Positions 53,580-62,181 of a stretch of DNA of 64,000 bases are shown here, in pieces. Origin of the DNA: an uncultured Blautia sp. (GTDB lineage Bacteria; Bacillota; Clostridia; Lachnospirales; Lachnospiraceae); contig CAKRMK010000001.1 of the NCBI GenBank assembly GCA_934364795.1, positions 62,001 to 126,000 on the forward strand. The letters are read 5' to 3'. The notes under the pieces were generated by a model. That model was not told where the DNA came from and did no database searches. It worked only from the letters and a program-made list of their open reading frames with translations. The first letter of the stretch is position 1; the number at the start of each line of letters is the position of its first letter. The translations under genes and the position numbers were made by a program.

Positions 53580-55136
53580 ATGAGTATTTTAAATGTTGAA
53601 CACCTTACCCACGGCTTTGGTGACAGAGCTATTTTCCACGATGTGTCTTTCCGTCTGTTAAAGGGAGAACACATCGGTCTGGTAGGCGCCAACGGAGAAG
53701 GAAAATCCACCTTCTTCAACATTGTAACAAATAAGCTGATGCCAGACGAAGGCAAAATCCAGTGGGCAAAAAATGTCCGGGTAGGTTATCTGGATCAGCA
53801 CTCTGTGCTTTCCCAGGGCATGACCATCCGTGATGTACTGAAATCTGCTTTTTCCTGGCTTTTCCAGCTGGAAGAAAGAATGAATGCCATCTGTGATTCT
53901 CTTGGAGAGGCTTCTCCTGAAGAAATGGAGACTCTAATGGAGGAGCTTGGAACCATTCAGGATACCCTTACTTTACACGATTTTTATGTAATTGATTCCA
54001 AAGTGGAAGAGGTTGCCCGTGCGCTTGGTCTTCTGGATCTGGGACTTGACCGTGACGTAACAGATTTAAGTGGTGGTCAGCGAACCAAAGTTCTTCTTGC
54101 CAAACTGCTTCTGGAAAAGCCTGATATCCTTCTCCTGGACGAGCCCACCAACTACCTTGATGAGGAACACATTGCCTGGCTGAAGCGTTACCTTCAGGAT
54201 TATGAAAATGCCTTTATCCTTATTTCCCATGACATTCCTTTCCTCAATGATGTAATCAATATCGTTTACCACATGGAAAACCAGGAGCTGAACCGCTATG
54301 TAGGGGATTATGACCATTTCCAGGAGGTTTATGAAGTAAAAAAATCCCAGCTTGAGGCAGCTTACCGCCGTCAGCAGCAGGAGATCAATGAGCTGAAGGA
54401 TTTCGTTGCCAGAAACAAAGCCCGTGTTGCCACAAGAAATATGGCAATGTCCCGTCAGAAAAAGCTGGATAAAATGGATGTAATTGAGCTTACAGCAGAA
54501 AAGCCAAAGCCAGAATTTCACTTCAAACAGGGACGTACCCCTGGCAAATATATTTTTGAGACAAAGGATCTGGTAATCGGTTACGATGAGCCTCTTTCCC
54601 GTCCTCTCACACTTTCCATGGAGCGCGGACAGAAAATTGCACTGGTAGGTGCCAACGGTATTGGAAAAACCACTTTGTTAAAAAGCATCCTCGGACTGAT
54701 CCCTGCATTAAAGGGAACAAGAGAATTAGGGGATAACCTTCAGATTGGTTATTTTGAGCAGGAAGTAAAAGGGGATAACAAAACCACCTGTATTGAAGAG
54801 ATATGGGCAGAATTTCCTTCTTACACCCAGTATGAAGTCCGCTCCGCTCTTGCAAAATGCGGCCTTACCACCAAACATATTGAAAGCCAGGTCCGGGTTT
54901 TAAGCGGAGGGGAACAGGCGAAGGTCCGTCTTTGCAAGCTGGTAAACAAAGAGACAAATGTCCTTCTTCTTGACGAACCGACCAACCATCTGGATGTAGA
55001 TGCAAAAGAATCACTGAAGCAGGCACTGCAGGAATACAGAGGAAGTGTTCTTCTTATCTGCCACGAACCGGAATTTTACCAGGATGTGGTTTCACAGGTG
55101 TGGGACTGCAGTAAATGGACTACGAAGATTTTATAA
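53580..55136 (+). CDS. ABC-F family ATPase (YkpA/YbiT-like)
   Basis: A 518-residue protein of two ATPase domains and no membrane part. Walker A GANGEGKST and GANGIGKTT, signatures LSGGQRTK and LSGGEQAK, Walker B ILLLDEPTN twice, and a linker between. ABC-F proteins act on the ribosome, and some give antibiotic resistance; this one looks like the housekeeping YkpA/YbiT branch. It follows rqcH by 78 nt on the same strand, so a shared role in ribosome rescue is plausible. Confidence 0.9.
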   Translation: MSILNVEHLTHGFGDRAIFHDVSFRLLKGEHIGLVGANGEGKSTFFNIVTNKLMPDEGKIQWAKNVRVGYLDQHSVLSQGMTIRDVLKSAFSWLFQLEERMNAICDSLGEASPEEMETLMEELGTIQDTLTLHDFYVIDSKVEEVARALGLLDLGLDRDVTDLSGGQRTKVLLAKLLLEKPDILLLDEPTNYLDEEHIAWLKRYLQDYENAFILISHDIPFLNDVINIVYHMENQELNRYVGDYDHFQEVYEVKKSQLEAAYRRQQQEINELKDFVARNKARVATRNMAMSRQKKLDKMDVIELTAEKPKPEFHFKQGRTPGKYIFETKDLVIGYDEPLSRPLTLSMERGQKIALVGANGIGKTTLLKSILGLIPALKGTRELGDNLQIGYFEQEVKGDNKTTCIEEIWAEFPSYTQYEVRSALAKCGLTTKHIESQVRVLSGGEQAKVRLCKLVNKETNVLLLDEPTNHLDVDAKESLKQALQEYRGSVLLICHEPEFYQDVVSQVWDCSKWTTKIL

Positions 55137-55139
55137 ATA

Positions 55140-55188
55140 AAAAGAAGTGCAGCCGGAAAATTTTTCTTTTTCCCACTGCACTTCTTTT
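55140..55188. terminator. Bidirectional terminator between the ABC-F and FnIII genes
   Basis: AAAAGAAGTGCAG-type arm (55140-55152) pairs with CTGCACTTCTTTT (55176-55188) around a 23-nt loop. It serves two convergent genes. The remaining 55189-55252 shows no feature. Confidence 0.85.
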
Positions 55189-55252
55189 ATTACTGTTCAC
55201 AGATAATGTTTCGCAAGACATTTTGGCGAACAAAATTCTTTCCTGTCAGATT

Positions 55253-56527
55253 TTATCCCACAAACTGAATGGTACCGGAAACAATACCATATGCATTATC
55301 CCAGTCCTGTTCTGGTGTCAGACCAGTTATGTTTCCACTTATTACAATCTTTCTGGAAGCATCAAAAGCAGATGCATCTGCCTTGATTCCTGAATTCGTA
55401 GTGAAATCATAGGTGCCCCAAACCTTGTCATCCTCATATTTACCAAAGTTTTTCAGTTTGATATTGCTGAACACTGCATTTACAGAGTCTCCATTTTTTC
55501 TTGCAGAGCCCTCCACACGAAGAGCAAGCTGCTGATTTGCCAGATTAGGATTATGGTAGGTTCCTCTTAAAACTCCGTCTATAAAACATTTGCAGGTTCC
55601 GTCAGTATTTACAGTAAGCATCAGATGATAGGTTCTGTTTCTCTCACCAATTCCGATCCACTGATAATCCTGACCGCCAGCATCATTGGACAGAACATTT
55701 TCAGTCATAAAGGTAGTCTGTCCTGTATACGGAGCCTTTGCATGCTCATCATGCTGGATTCCAAAGCTGAAGCCGGCATATGGTGTACAGATTACCATTT
55801 TTGCATGATAACCGCTTCCAGTTCCAGTCAGGGTAAGATCTGCTTCAATTGAATATTCAGATGAAGTATTTTGAATTGTTCTGTAAACTACCTTTTTTCC
55901 AGAAGTTTTACAGGAAACAGAAGCTGACAGACCTAAATATTTCCCCTTATAAGCCCGCACTTCATAAGTATAGGCATTTCCAGACAATACAGTGGAGTCT
56001 GTGTAAATATTGGCCTGTGAAGATCCAATCTTGCTTAAATTTCCAGAAGCATCTTTGCGATAAATGTAATATCCGTTTGCTCCTGCAACATGGTTCCAGC
56101 TTAAAACCGCCTTTTTGCTGTTTGTCTTTGCTTTCAGGCTGGTAGGTGCTGATAGATATACAAGGCGCAGTCCACTTTTATTATAACCGCCGACTTTCTT
56201 TCCCTTGTAACCTTTTACTGTATAGGTATACTTATTTCCGCTGGTAACCTTCTTATCTGTGTAAGAAGTAATACTGGATTTCTTCAGGGTAGCAATCTTC
56301 TTCCACTTTCCATTACCAGTCTTACGGTAAACGTAGTATCCGGATGCACCGGATGTCTTTTTCCAGGTGATCTTCACACCCTTCTTCACTGCCGAAATGC
56401 TCTTAAGAGCTGTGGTCTTTACTGTAGCTGCCTGTACTGTTCTGACATTATTCCAGGAAAATACCGGAACTGCAAGAATCAGTGCAAGTAAAAGCACAGT
56501 AATTTTCTTCAATGTCTTTCCTTTCAT
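55253..56527 (-). CDS. Secreted protein with two fibronectin type III-like domains and a beta-sandwich C-terminal domain
   Basis: A 424-residue protein. A signal peptide (about 1-35, ending VQAAT) is followed by two FnIII-like repeats (about 40-125 and 130-210), each with a GYYVYRK- or GYYIYRK-type strand and a YTY strand. Residues ~215-420 resemble a concanavalin/LamG-like sandwich (HLMLTVNTDGTCKCFIDGVL), which often binds sugars. There is no sortase motif. The start at 56527 follows AAGGAGGT. Function unknown; carbohydrate or surface binding is a guess. Confidence 0.75.
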   Translation of the reverse strand: MKGKTLKKITVLLLALILAVPVFSWNNVRTVQAATVKTTALKSISAVKKGVKITWKKTSGASGYYVYRKTGNGKWKKIATLKKSSITSYTDKKVTSGNKYTYTVKGYKGKKVGGYNKSGLRLVYLSAPTSLKAKTNSKKAVLSWNHVAGANGYYIYRKDASGNLSKIGSSQANIYTDSTVLSGNAYTYEVRAYKGKYLGLSASVSCKTSGKKVVYRTIQNTSSEYSIEADLTLTGTGSGYHAKMVICTPYAGFSFGIQHDEHAKAPYTGQTTFMTENVLSNDAGGQDYQWIGIGERNRTYHLMLTVNTDGTCKCFIDGVLRGTYHNPNLANQQLALRVEGSARKNGDSVNAVFSNIKLKNFGKYEDDKVWGTYDFTTNSGIKADASAFDASRKIVISGNITGLTPEQDWDNAYGIVSGTIQFVG

Positions 56528-56547
56528 TTTTTTACCTCCTTTTTGTC

Positions 56548-56610
56548 CGTCAGGACGTGCATATTGCGGGGATGAAATATGCCGCAAAGCAGAGAATATG
56601 TGAAATTTGT
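56548..56610. repeat. Fragment resembling the dispersed hairpin element
   Basis: GACGTGCATATTGCGGGGAT and ATATGCCGCAAAGCAG resemble the right arm of the 45802 element. It lies in the leader of the FnIII gene. A weak match. Confidence 0.35.
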
Positions 56611-56751
56611 TTCAAAAATATTTTTTACATACTCCAAATGCAAAATCATACAAAAAGCGGAGAACCCTTTAACAGAGTCCCCCGCCTCAATACTTCATTT
56701 CACAAGCCGCCTGCGGAATCTGGACTCATTCCGTTAAACGGATTATACAAC

Positions 56752-58842
56752 TTATTCGTCTGCTGTGTCAACCTTACTTGCACGAGCTTCTATCTCTTTT
56801 TGCTGGATATCAGATGGAGCCTGCTCATAACGTGCAAATTCATAGGAGAAGTCTCCACTTCCGCCAGTCATAGAACGAAGATCTGTGGAATATCCATAAA
56901 TCTCAAGAAGCGGAACATCTGCTTCGATAATGGTATTTCCATTGTGATCTGGATTCATTCCAAGAACACGGCCACGGCGTTTGTTCAGATCGCCCATAAC
57001 ATCACCGGTATATTTATCCGGAACTGTAACCTTCATGGAAACAATTGGCTCCAGAAGTACAGGTGAGGCATCCAGGAAACCTTTCTTAAATGCAAGGATA
57101 GTTGCCATCTTAAATGCCATCTCTGAAGAATCTACCGGATGATAGGATCCATCATAAAGAGTTGCCTTAACACCAACTACCGGATATGCTGCAAGAGGTC
57201 CCTTCTGAACACATTCCTGAAGTCCCTTCTCAACTGCCGGGAAGTAGTTCTTCGGAACTGCGCCTCCAACTACAACCTGCTCAAATACGTATGGAGTCTC
57301 AAGGTCACCTGACGGCTCAAAGCGCATCTTAACATGGCCATACTGTCCATGTCCACCGGACTGTTTCTTATGTTTGCCTTCTACATCGGAGTTCTTGCGG
57401 ATTGTCTCACGGAACGGAACCTTTGGTTTGGAAAGCTCTACATCTACTTTATAACGCTCTTTCAGCATGCTGACAATCACATCAAGATGCTGGTCGCCCA
57501 TACCGTAAATAAGACTCTGACGATTTGCGCCATCATTTACAACGCGGACTGTCTTGTCTTCGCTCATGATCTTGGACAGAGCCTGTGAGATCTTATCCTC
57601 ATCCCCTTTATTCACAGCCTTAAATCTCTTATAGGTATAAGGTGTGGAAAGGATTGCCTTCGGATAAAGAACCGGATTGGTTTTGCCGGAAAGGCTGTCA
57701 CCGGTCTGAACGCTTACAAGTTTGGCAATGGCACCGATGTCACCTGCATGAAGCTCAGGAACTTCGATTGGTTTGGATCCCTGGAGAACATATAATTTGT
57801 TCAGACGCTCTTCGGTTCCTTTCTCAACATTGAGAAGGGTATCATCGGATTTGATAACACCGGAGCAAACCTTAATCAGGGAATATTTGCCAAGGAATGG
57901 GTCCACGATGGATTTCCATACATAAGCGGATTTTGCCTTTGCAAAGTCATAATTTGCTTCAAAAATTTCATTGGTCTTCTGGGAAATACCATTACAGGAA
58001 CGTTTGTCCGGGCTTGGGAAATATCCGCAGATGTCATCCAGCAGGTTGGATACGCCACGAAGATTGATCGGGGATCCCATGCATACCGGAACAATGCTTG
58101 CTTCCTGGATATTAGCTGCAAGTGCTGCGGAAACTTCTGTTACGGAGAACTCGTCTCCCTCAAAATATCTGTCCATGAATTCCTCACTGGTCTCTGCTAC
58201 AGATTCCATCAGGATATCATGATATTTCTCAAGGTACTCATCCAGGTAAGAAGGAATCTCACACTCTTCCTTCTGTCCCTTGTCAATATATTTTCTTCCG
58301 GCCTGTTTCACAACGTTTACATATCCCACAAATTTACCATCTTCACGAATCGGGAAATGTAATGGGGCAATCTTCTTGCCATAAAGCTCGGTAAGCTGAT
58401 CTACTACCTTACGATAGCTGACATCGTCTACGTCCATATCGGTAACAAAAATCATGCGTGGAAGCTTATACTTCTCACAAAGATTCCATGCCTTCTGTGT
58501 ACCAACCTGTACACCGGCCTTACCTGATACTACGATGATTGCTGCGTCTGCAGCGCTGACAGCTTCCTCAACTTCTCCTACGAAGTCAAAATATCCGGGA
58601 GTGTCCAGAATGTTTACCTTGTTCTTCTGCCACGGGACCGGAATCACAGATGTAGTAATGGAAAAGTGGCGTTTGATTTCTTCTTTATCATAATCACTGA
58701 CAGTGTTGCCATCTTCTACTTTGCCTAAACGGTTGGTCAGGCCTGCCAGATATGCCATTGCCTCTGCCAGAGTTGTCTTGCCTGCTCCACCGTGACCTAA
58801 TAGGACTACATTTCTGATTCGGTCAGTTCTAAAAACGTCCAT
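56752..58842 (-). CDS. EF-G-like translational GTPase with altered GTPase motifs
   Basis: A 696-residue protein with EF-G domains I-V. The P-loop is GHGGAGKTT at 16-24, where EF-G has GHVDAGKTT. Switch II reads DTPGY (80-84), replacing the catalytic histidine of DTPGH by Tyr84. The NKxD base-specificity motif reads TDMD (134-137). These changes fit the EF-G-like/EF-G2 group rather than the main elongation factor, which should be encoded elsewhere. The function of the group is not settled. The start follows GGGAGG. Confidence 0.88.
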   Translation of the reverse strand: MDVFRTDRIRNVVLLGHGGAGKTTLAEAMAYLAGLTNRLGKVEDGNTVSDYDKEEIKRHFSITTSVIPVPWQKNKVNILDTPGYFDFVGEVEEAVSAADAAIIVVSGKAGVQVGTQKAWNLCEKYKLPRMIFVTDMDVDDVSYRKVVDQLTELYGKKIAPLHFPIREDGKFVGYVNVVKQAGRKYIDKGQKEECEIPSYLDEYLEKYHDILMESVAETSEEFMDRYFEGDEFSVTEVSAALAANIQEASIVPVCMGSPINLRGVSNLLDDICGYFPSPDKRSCNGISQKTNEIFEANYDFAKAKSAYVWKSIVDPFLGKYSLIKVCSGVIKSDDTLLNVEKGTEERLNKLYVLQGSKPIEVPELHAGDIGAIAKLVSVQTGDSLSGKTNPVLYPKAILSTPYTYKRFKAVNKGDEDKISQALSKIMSEDKTVRVVNDGANRQSLIYGMGDQHLDVIVSMLKERYKVDVELSKPKVPFRETIRKNSDVEGKHKKQSGGHGQYGHVKMRFEPSGDLETPYVFEQVVVGGAVPKNYFPAVEKGLQECVQKGPLAAYPVVGVKATLYDGSYHPVDSSEMAFKMATILAFKKGFLDASPVLLEPIVSMKVTVPDKYTGDVMGDLNKRRGRVLGMNPDHNGNTIIEADVPLLEIYGYSTDLRSMTGGSGDFSYEFARYEQAPSDIQQKEIEARASKVDTADE

Positions 58843-58876
58843 ATGTAATACCTCCCTGTTTGTCTGATATGTTCAT

Positions 58877-58905
58877 ATTTTACTAAATATTCAGAAGAAT
58901 TTCAA
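58877..58905 (-). promoter_or_regulatory. Sigma-A promoter of the EF-G-like gene
   Basis: TTGAAA (58905-58900) and TAAAAT (58882-58877), 17 bp apart, about 35 bp before the start at 58842. Confidence 0.8.
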
Positions 58906-58972
58906 GTATTTTTTGGGATTTTGACGGTCTTTTTTCAAAAAAGTTGCAATTATTTTGTCATTTTCGTAGGAA

Positions 58973-59001
58973 TTGACAATTTGCGAGGAATCTCGTACAA
59001 T
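58973..59001 (+). promoter_or_regulatory. Sigma-A promoter of tyrA
   Basis: TTGACA (58973-58978) and TACAAT (58996-59001) with a 17-bp spacer, about 52 bp before the tyrA start. It diverges from the EF-G-like promoter. Confidence 0.88.
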
Positions 59002-59052
59002 GTCATAAGATAGTTTAGTACTTTAATTACGGAAAGGAAACGACATTAAATT

Positions 59053-60162
59053 ATGAAAACAATCGGTTTTATCGGACTTGGTCTGATCGGCGGCTCCATT
59101 GCCAGGGCAATCCGGAAGTATCATCCGGATTATCATATTATTGCTTATAACCGAAGTAAAGAAGCACTTGCCTCTGCCATCAGCAGCGGCATTATAGATG
59201 GCGTATGTGAAGAAATGAAAGATCCCCGTTTCGGGACCTGCGATTATGTATTTTTATGTGCACCTGTGGAAATCAATCTGGAATGTCTGGCCTATTTAAA
59301 GGAAATCCGCCAGCCAGGATGTATTATTACAGATGTTGGAAGCGTAAAGGGCATTATCCATCAGAAAGTTGAAGAGCTTGGAATGATGGATTGTTTTATC
59401 GGCGGACATCCTATGGCAGGTTCAGAGAAAACCGGTTTTGATCATTCCAATGAGCGTATTTTGGAAAATGCTTACTATATTTTGACTCCGGGAGGCGAAG
59501 TGGGACTGGAATACATTACCGATTTTACAGAACTGATCAGCTCACTTGGTGCCATTCCAATGGTTCTCACTGCCGAAGAGCATGATTTTATCACAGCCGG
59601 TGTCAGTCACCTTCCACACATTATTGCTTCCGCACTTGTAAACCTGGTAAAGACACTGGATAATGATGCAGAATATATGAAAACCATTGCAGCCGGCGGC
59701 TTCCGTGATATCACCCGTATTGCATCTTCCTCCCCTGTAATGTGGCAGCAGATCTGTATGGAAAATCATGAAAACATTTCCAATGTTCTGGACGATTACA
59801 TCCGCATGCTCATTCAGATCCGCTGCTCGGTAGATAACTGTTCTTCTGACAGCAGAGAGGCGGACGCCATTTACCAGATGTTTGCAAGCTCCAGAGATTA
59901 CCGGGATTCCATTGATGTAGTGGACAATGGTCCCATCCGCAAGGCTTATGTGCTCTATATTGACATTGCAGATGAAGCCGGAGGAATTGCTACTATTGCT
60001 ACCATTCTTGCTATGGATAAAATCAGCATCAAGAATATCGGCATTATTCATAACCGGGAATTCGAACAGGGTGTTCTGAAAATTGAGTTTTATGAGCAGG
60101 ATGCCATGGAACGTGGTGCTGCACTGCTTAAGAAGCGCAATTACATTGTGTATGAACGTTAA
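59053..60162 (+). CDS. tyrA: Prephenate dehydrogenase with C-terminal ACT domain
   Basis: A 369-residue enzyme turning prephenate to 4-hydroxyphenylpyruvate for tyrosine. NAD motif GFIGLGLIGGSIARA at 4-18, GGHPMAGSE in the active site, then an ACT domain (about 295-369, DEAGGIATIATILAMDKISI) for feedback by tyrosine. It is followed by aroA after a 225-bp gap holding a hairpin element. Confidence 0.95.
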   Translation: MKTIGFIGLGLIGGSIARAIRKYHPDYHIIAYNRSKEALASAISSGIIDGVCEEMKDPRFGTCDYVFLCAPVEINLECLAYLKEIRQPGCIITDVGSVKGIIHQKVEELGMMDCFIGGHPMAGSEKTGFDHSNERILENAYYILTPGGEVGLEYITDFTELISSLGAIPMVLTAEEHDFITAGVSHLPHIIASALVNLVKTLDNDAEYMKTIAAGGFRDITRIASSSPVMWQQICMENHENISNVLDDYIRMLIQIRCSVDNCSSDSREADAIYQMFASSRDYRDSIDVVDNGPIRKAYVLYIDIADEAGGIATIATILAMDKISIKNIGIIHNREFEQGVLKIEFYEQDAMERGAALLKKRNYIVYER

Positions 60163-60178
60163 AGCAGCTACTTAACAA

Positions 60179-60343
60179 CTAGTACATCGAATATTAAGTA
60201 ACCGCCATATTGACTTGTCTGATTTTTCATATGCCGCGTTGTCGTCAATCGCCGTAGCCACCGCTACGCCTCATTCCTTCGCCTTGCATATGAGAAAATC
60301 ATCCGGCGTCAATATAGCAGATACTTAATTTTCGATGTACTAG
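60179..60343. mobile_element. MITE-like hairpin element of a second type (165 bp)
   Basis: Terminal arms at 60179-60200 and 60322-60343 are inverted repeats of 22 bp with one mismatch (ends CTAGTACATCGAA). Inner arms pair with gaps (ATATTGAC and GATTTT.TCATATGC on both sides) and the tip CGTAGC/GCTACG (60253-60268) sits at the midpoint. Length and tip resemble the 45802 element, but the terminal repeats differ. It lies between tyrA and aroA. Confidence 0.82.
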
Positions 60344-60387
60344 ATATTTACCAACAATAACGATTTACAATTAAAGGATATTCTACT

Positions 60388-61662
60388 ATGGAAATAAAAA
60401 AGCTTACCAATCTTCACGGCGAAATCACAGTTCCCGGGGATAAATCCATTTCCCACCGGGCTGTTATGTTTGGCTCCCTGGCATTAGGAACTACCAGGAT
60501 CACTCATTTTCTGGAAGGGGCAGACTGTCTCTCCACCATTTCCTGCTTCCGCAAAATGGGAATTGATATTGAAAATAACAACGGTGAAATTCTTGTTCAT
60601 GGAAAGGGGCTTCACGGACTTTCTTCTCCTTCTGGCATTCTGGATGTGGGAAACAGCGGAACTACTACCAGACTGATCTCCGGTATCCTTGCCGGACAGA
60701 ATTTCGTATCTGAGCTTACAGGTGATGACTCCATTCAAAGCCGCCCTATGAAGCGAATCATGACTCCTCTTCTTTCCATGGGGGCTGATATCACAAGTAT
60801 AAAAGGAAACAACTGCGTTCCTCTTAGAATTGAGGGGCATCCGCTAAAAGCCATTCACTATGACTCTCCCGTCGCTTCTGCACAGGTAAAATCCTGTGTC
60901 CTTTTAGCCGGTATGTACAGTGATGGCATTACCAGTGTGACCGAGCCGGTGCTTTCCAGAAACCACACAGAGATCATGCTGAATTATTTCGGTGCCAAAG
61001 TAGCTTCCCAGGGGACCACTGCTTCCATTGAACCTGAACCATCTCTTTTTGCAAGAGAAATCACTGTACCGGGAGATATTTCCTCTGCTGCTTATTTTAT
61101 TGCCGCAGGGCTTCTGGTTCCAGGCAGTGAGATCCTTCTGAAAAACGTAGGCATCAATCCTACAAGAGACGGGCTTCTTCGCGTATGCAAGGATATGGGG
61201 GCTGATATTACCATGCTGAATGTAAATATGGAAGGAGAACCTACTGCTGATCTTCTGGTACGTACCAGTTCCCTTCATGGCACCACAGTAGGTGGAACGA
61301 TCATCCCCACCCTGATTGATGAAATTCCCATGATTGCCATTATGGCCGCTTTTGCCCAGGGAACTACTGTGATCAAAGATGCCAAGGAACTGAAAGTAAA
61401 AGAATCCGACCGTATTCTTGTTATGGCAGAAAATCTTTCCCGTATGGGCGCAGATATCACCCCTACTGACGATGGAATGATCATTCACGGCGGCAAACCG
61501 CTGCACGGTGCAGTAATTGATTCCCACCTGGATCACCGTATTGCCATGTCTTTTGCTGTGGCAGGACTTTTGTGTGACGGACCGCTTTCTATTGAAGGTG
61601 GTGACTGTGTTAAAATTTCTTATCCGGAATTTTATGAGGATCTGTATGGTTTGAGCAAATAA
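60388..61662 (+). CDS. aroA: EPSP synthase (3-phosphoshikimate 1-carboxyvinyltransferase)
   Basis: A 424-residue shikimate-pathway enzyme. PGDKSISHRA near residue 17, LDVGNSGTTTRL (about 87), SAQVKSCVLLAG, and the C-terminal KESDRI and DHRIAMS motifs are all present. AAAGGAT precedes the ATG. With tyrA it forms an aromatic amino acid pair, possibly co-transcribed through the hairpin element. Confidence 0.96.
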   Translation: MEIKKLTNLHGEITVPGDKSISHRAVMFGSLALGTTRITHFLEGADCLSTISCFRKMGIDIENNNGEILVHGKGLHGLSSPSGILDVGNSGTTTRLISGILAGQNFVSELTGDDSIQSRPMKRIMTPLLSMGADITSIKGNNCVPLRIEGHPLKAIHYDSPVASAQVKSCVLLAGMYSDGITSVTEPVLSRNHTEIMLNYFGAKVASQGTTASIEPEPSLFAREITVPGDISSAAYFIAAGLLVPGSEILLKNVGINPTRDGLLRVCKDMGADITMLNVNMEGEPTADLLVRTSSLHGTTVGGTIIPTLIDEIPMIAIMAAFAQGTTVIKDAKELKVKESDRILVMAENLSRMGADITPTDDGMIIHGGKPLHGAVIDSHLDHRIAMSFAVAGLLCDGPLSIEGGDCVKISYPEFYEDLYGLSK

Positions 61663-61787
61663 ATGCTTTCTGCAAAATGTGCGTCACAATTTGTGGGAGA
61701 TTTTGTCCGGATGAGGGAGCCGCAGCGGGCTACGTATGCAAAATTCGGGCAAAATACACCACAAAGTGGGGCGTGCAGATTGCAGGA
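61663..61787 (+). repeat. Degenerate copy of the dispersed hairpin element
   Basis: GCTTTCTGCAAAATGTGCGT, CACAATTTGTGGGAGATTTT, CGCAGCGGGCTACG and GTGGGGCGTGCAGATTG follow the same order as in the 45802-45965 copy, but both terminal repeats are missing. It abuts the aroA stop. Confidence 0.75.
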
Positions 61788-62181
61788 TTTCTATGATTTT
61801 TTCTTTAAATTTCAACTATTATATCTTGTGAAGTCAAACAATTTTCTTTGGTTTTCTGTTAAATAATAATCAATGTTAGTCTTGTTGAACCATATCTTTT
61901 ACTATGTTCTGTCATATTTTTTCAGGTTTTTATATGCATTTTTAACATTTTATGTTGTATTTATTTGTGCACAATTTTAAATATCGTTCTGTTTTCGATT
62001 TTATATTGATATTTTTTTAACACAATCGCCGAAGTTAAAAAACTTCCTGTTTTCCCCTTTTTTTCTTCAGAAAAATAACGTATAATCTCACTGTAAGTTG
62101 AGAAACACTAAAAGACAAACAAAGAAAAAGAGATCGGTCCAGACAAAAAAAGCGGCTGATACATGAAAGGAGCCAGAAATA
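61788..62181 (+). promoter_or_regulatory. AT-rich leader and promoter region of the D-lactate dehydrogenase gene
   Basis: A 394-bp gene-free stretch. TATAAT at 62081-62086 is a good -10 but lacks a clear -35 (only a T-run at 17 bp). The leader is then ~90 nt with AAAGGAG at 62164-62170. I looked for a Rex operator (TTGTTAA-N4-TTAACAA type) and saw none. A small palindrome AAGTTAAAAAACTT lies near 62033-62046. No ORF of note in the rest. Confidence 0.4.

Noticed and set aside
53580..55136. Antibiotic-resistance ABC-F protein
   Set aside because: The two ATPase domains and length fit the housekeeping YkpA/YbiT branch; nothing in the sequence or context (no leader peptide, no resistance genes) points to resistance.
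61788..62181. Rex operator before the D-lactate dehydrogenase gene
   Set aside because: I searched for TTGTTAA-N4-TTAACAA-like sites and found only AT-rich sequence and a short unrelated palindrome.
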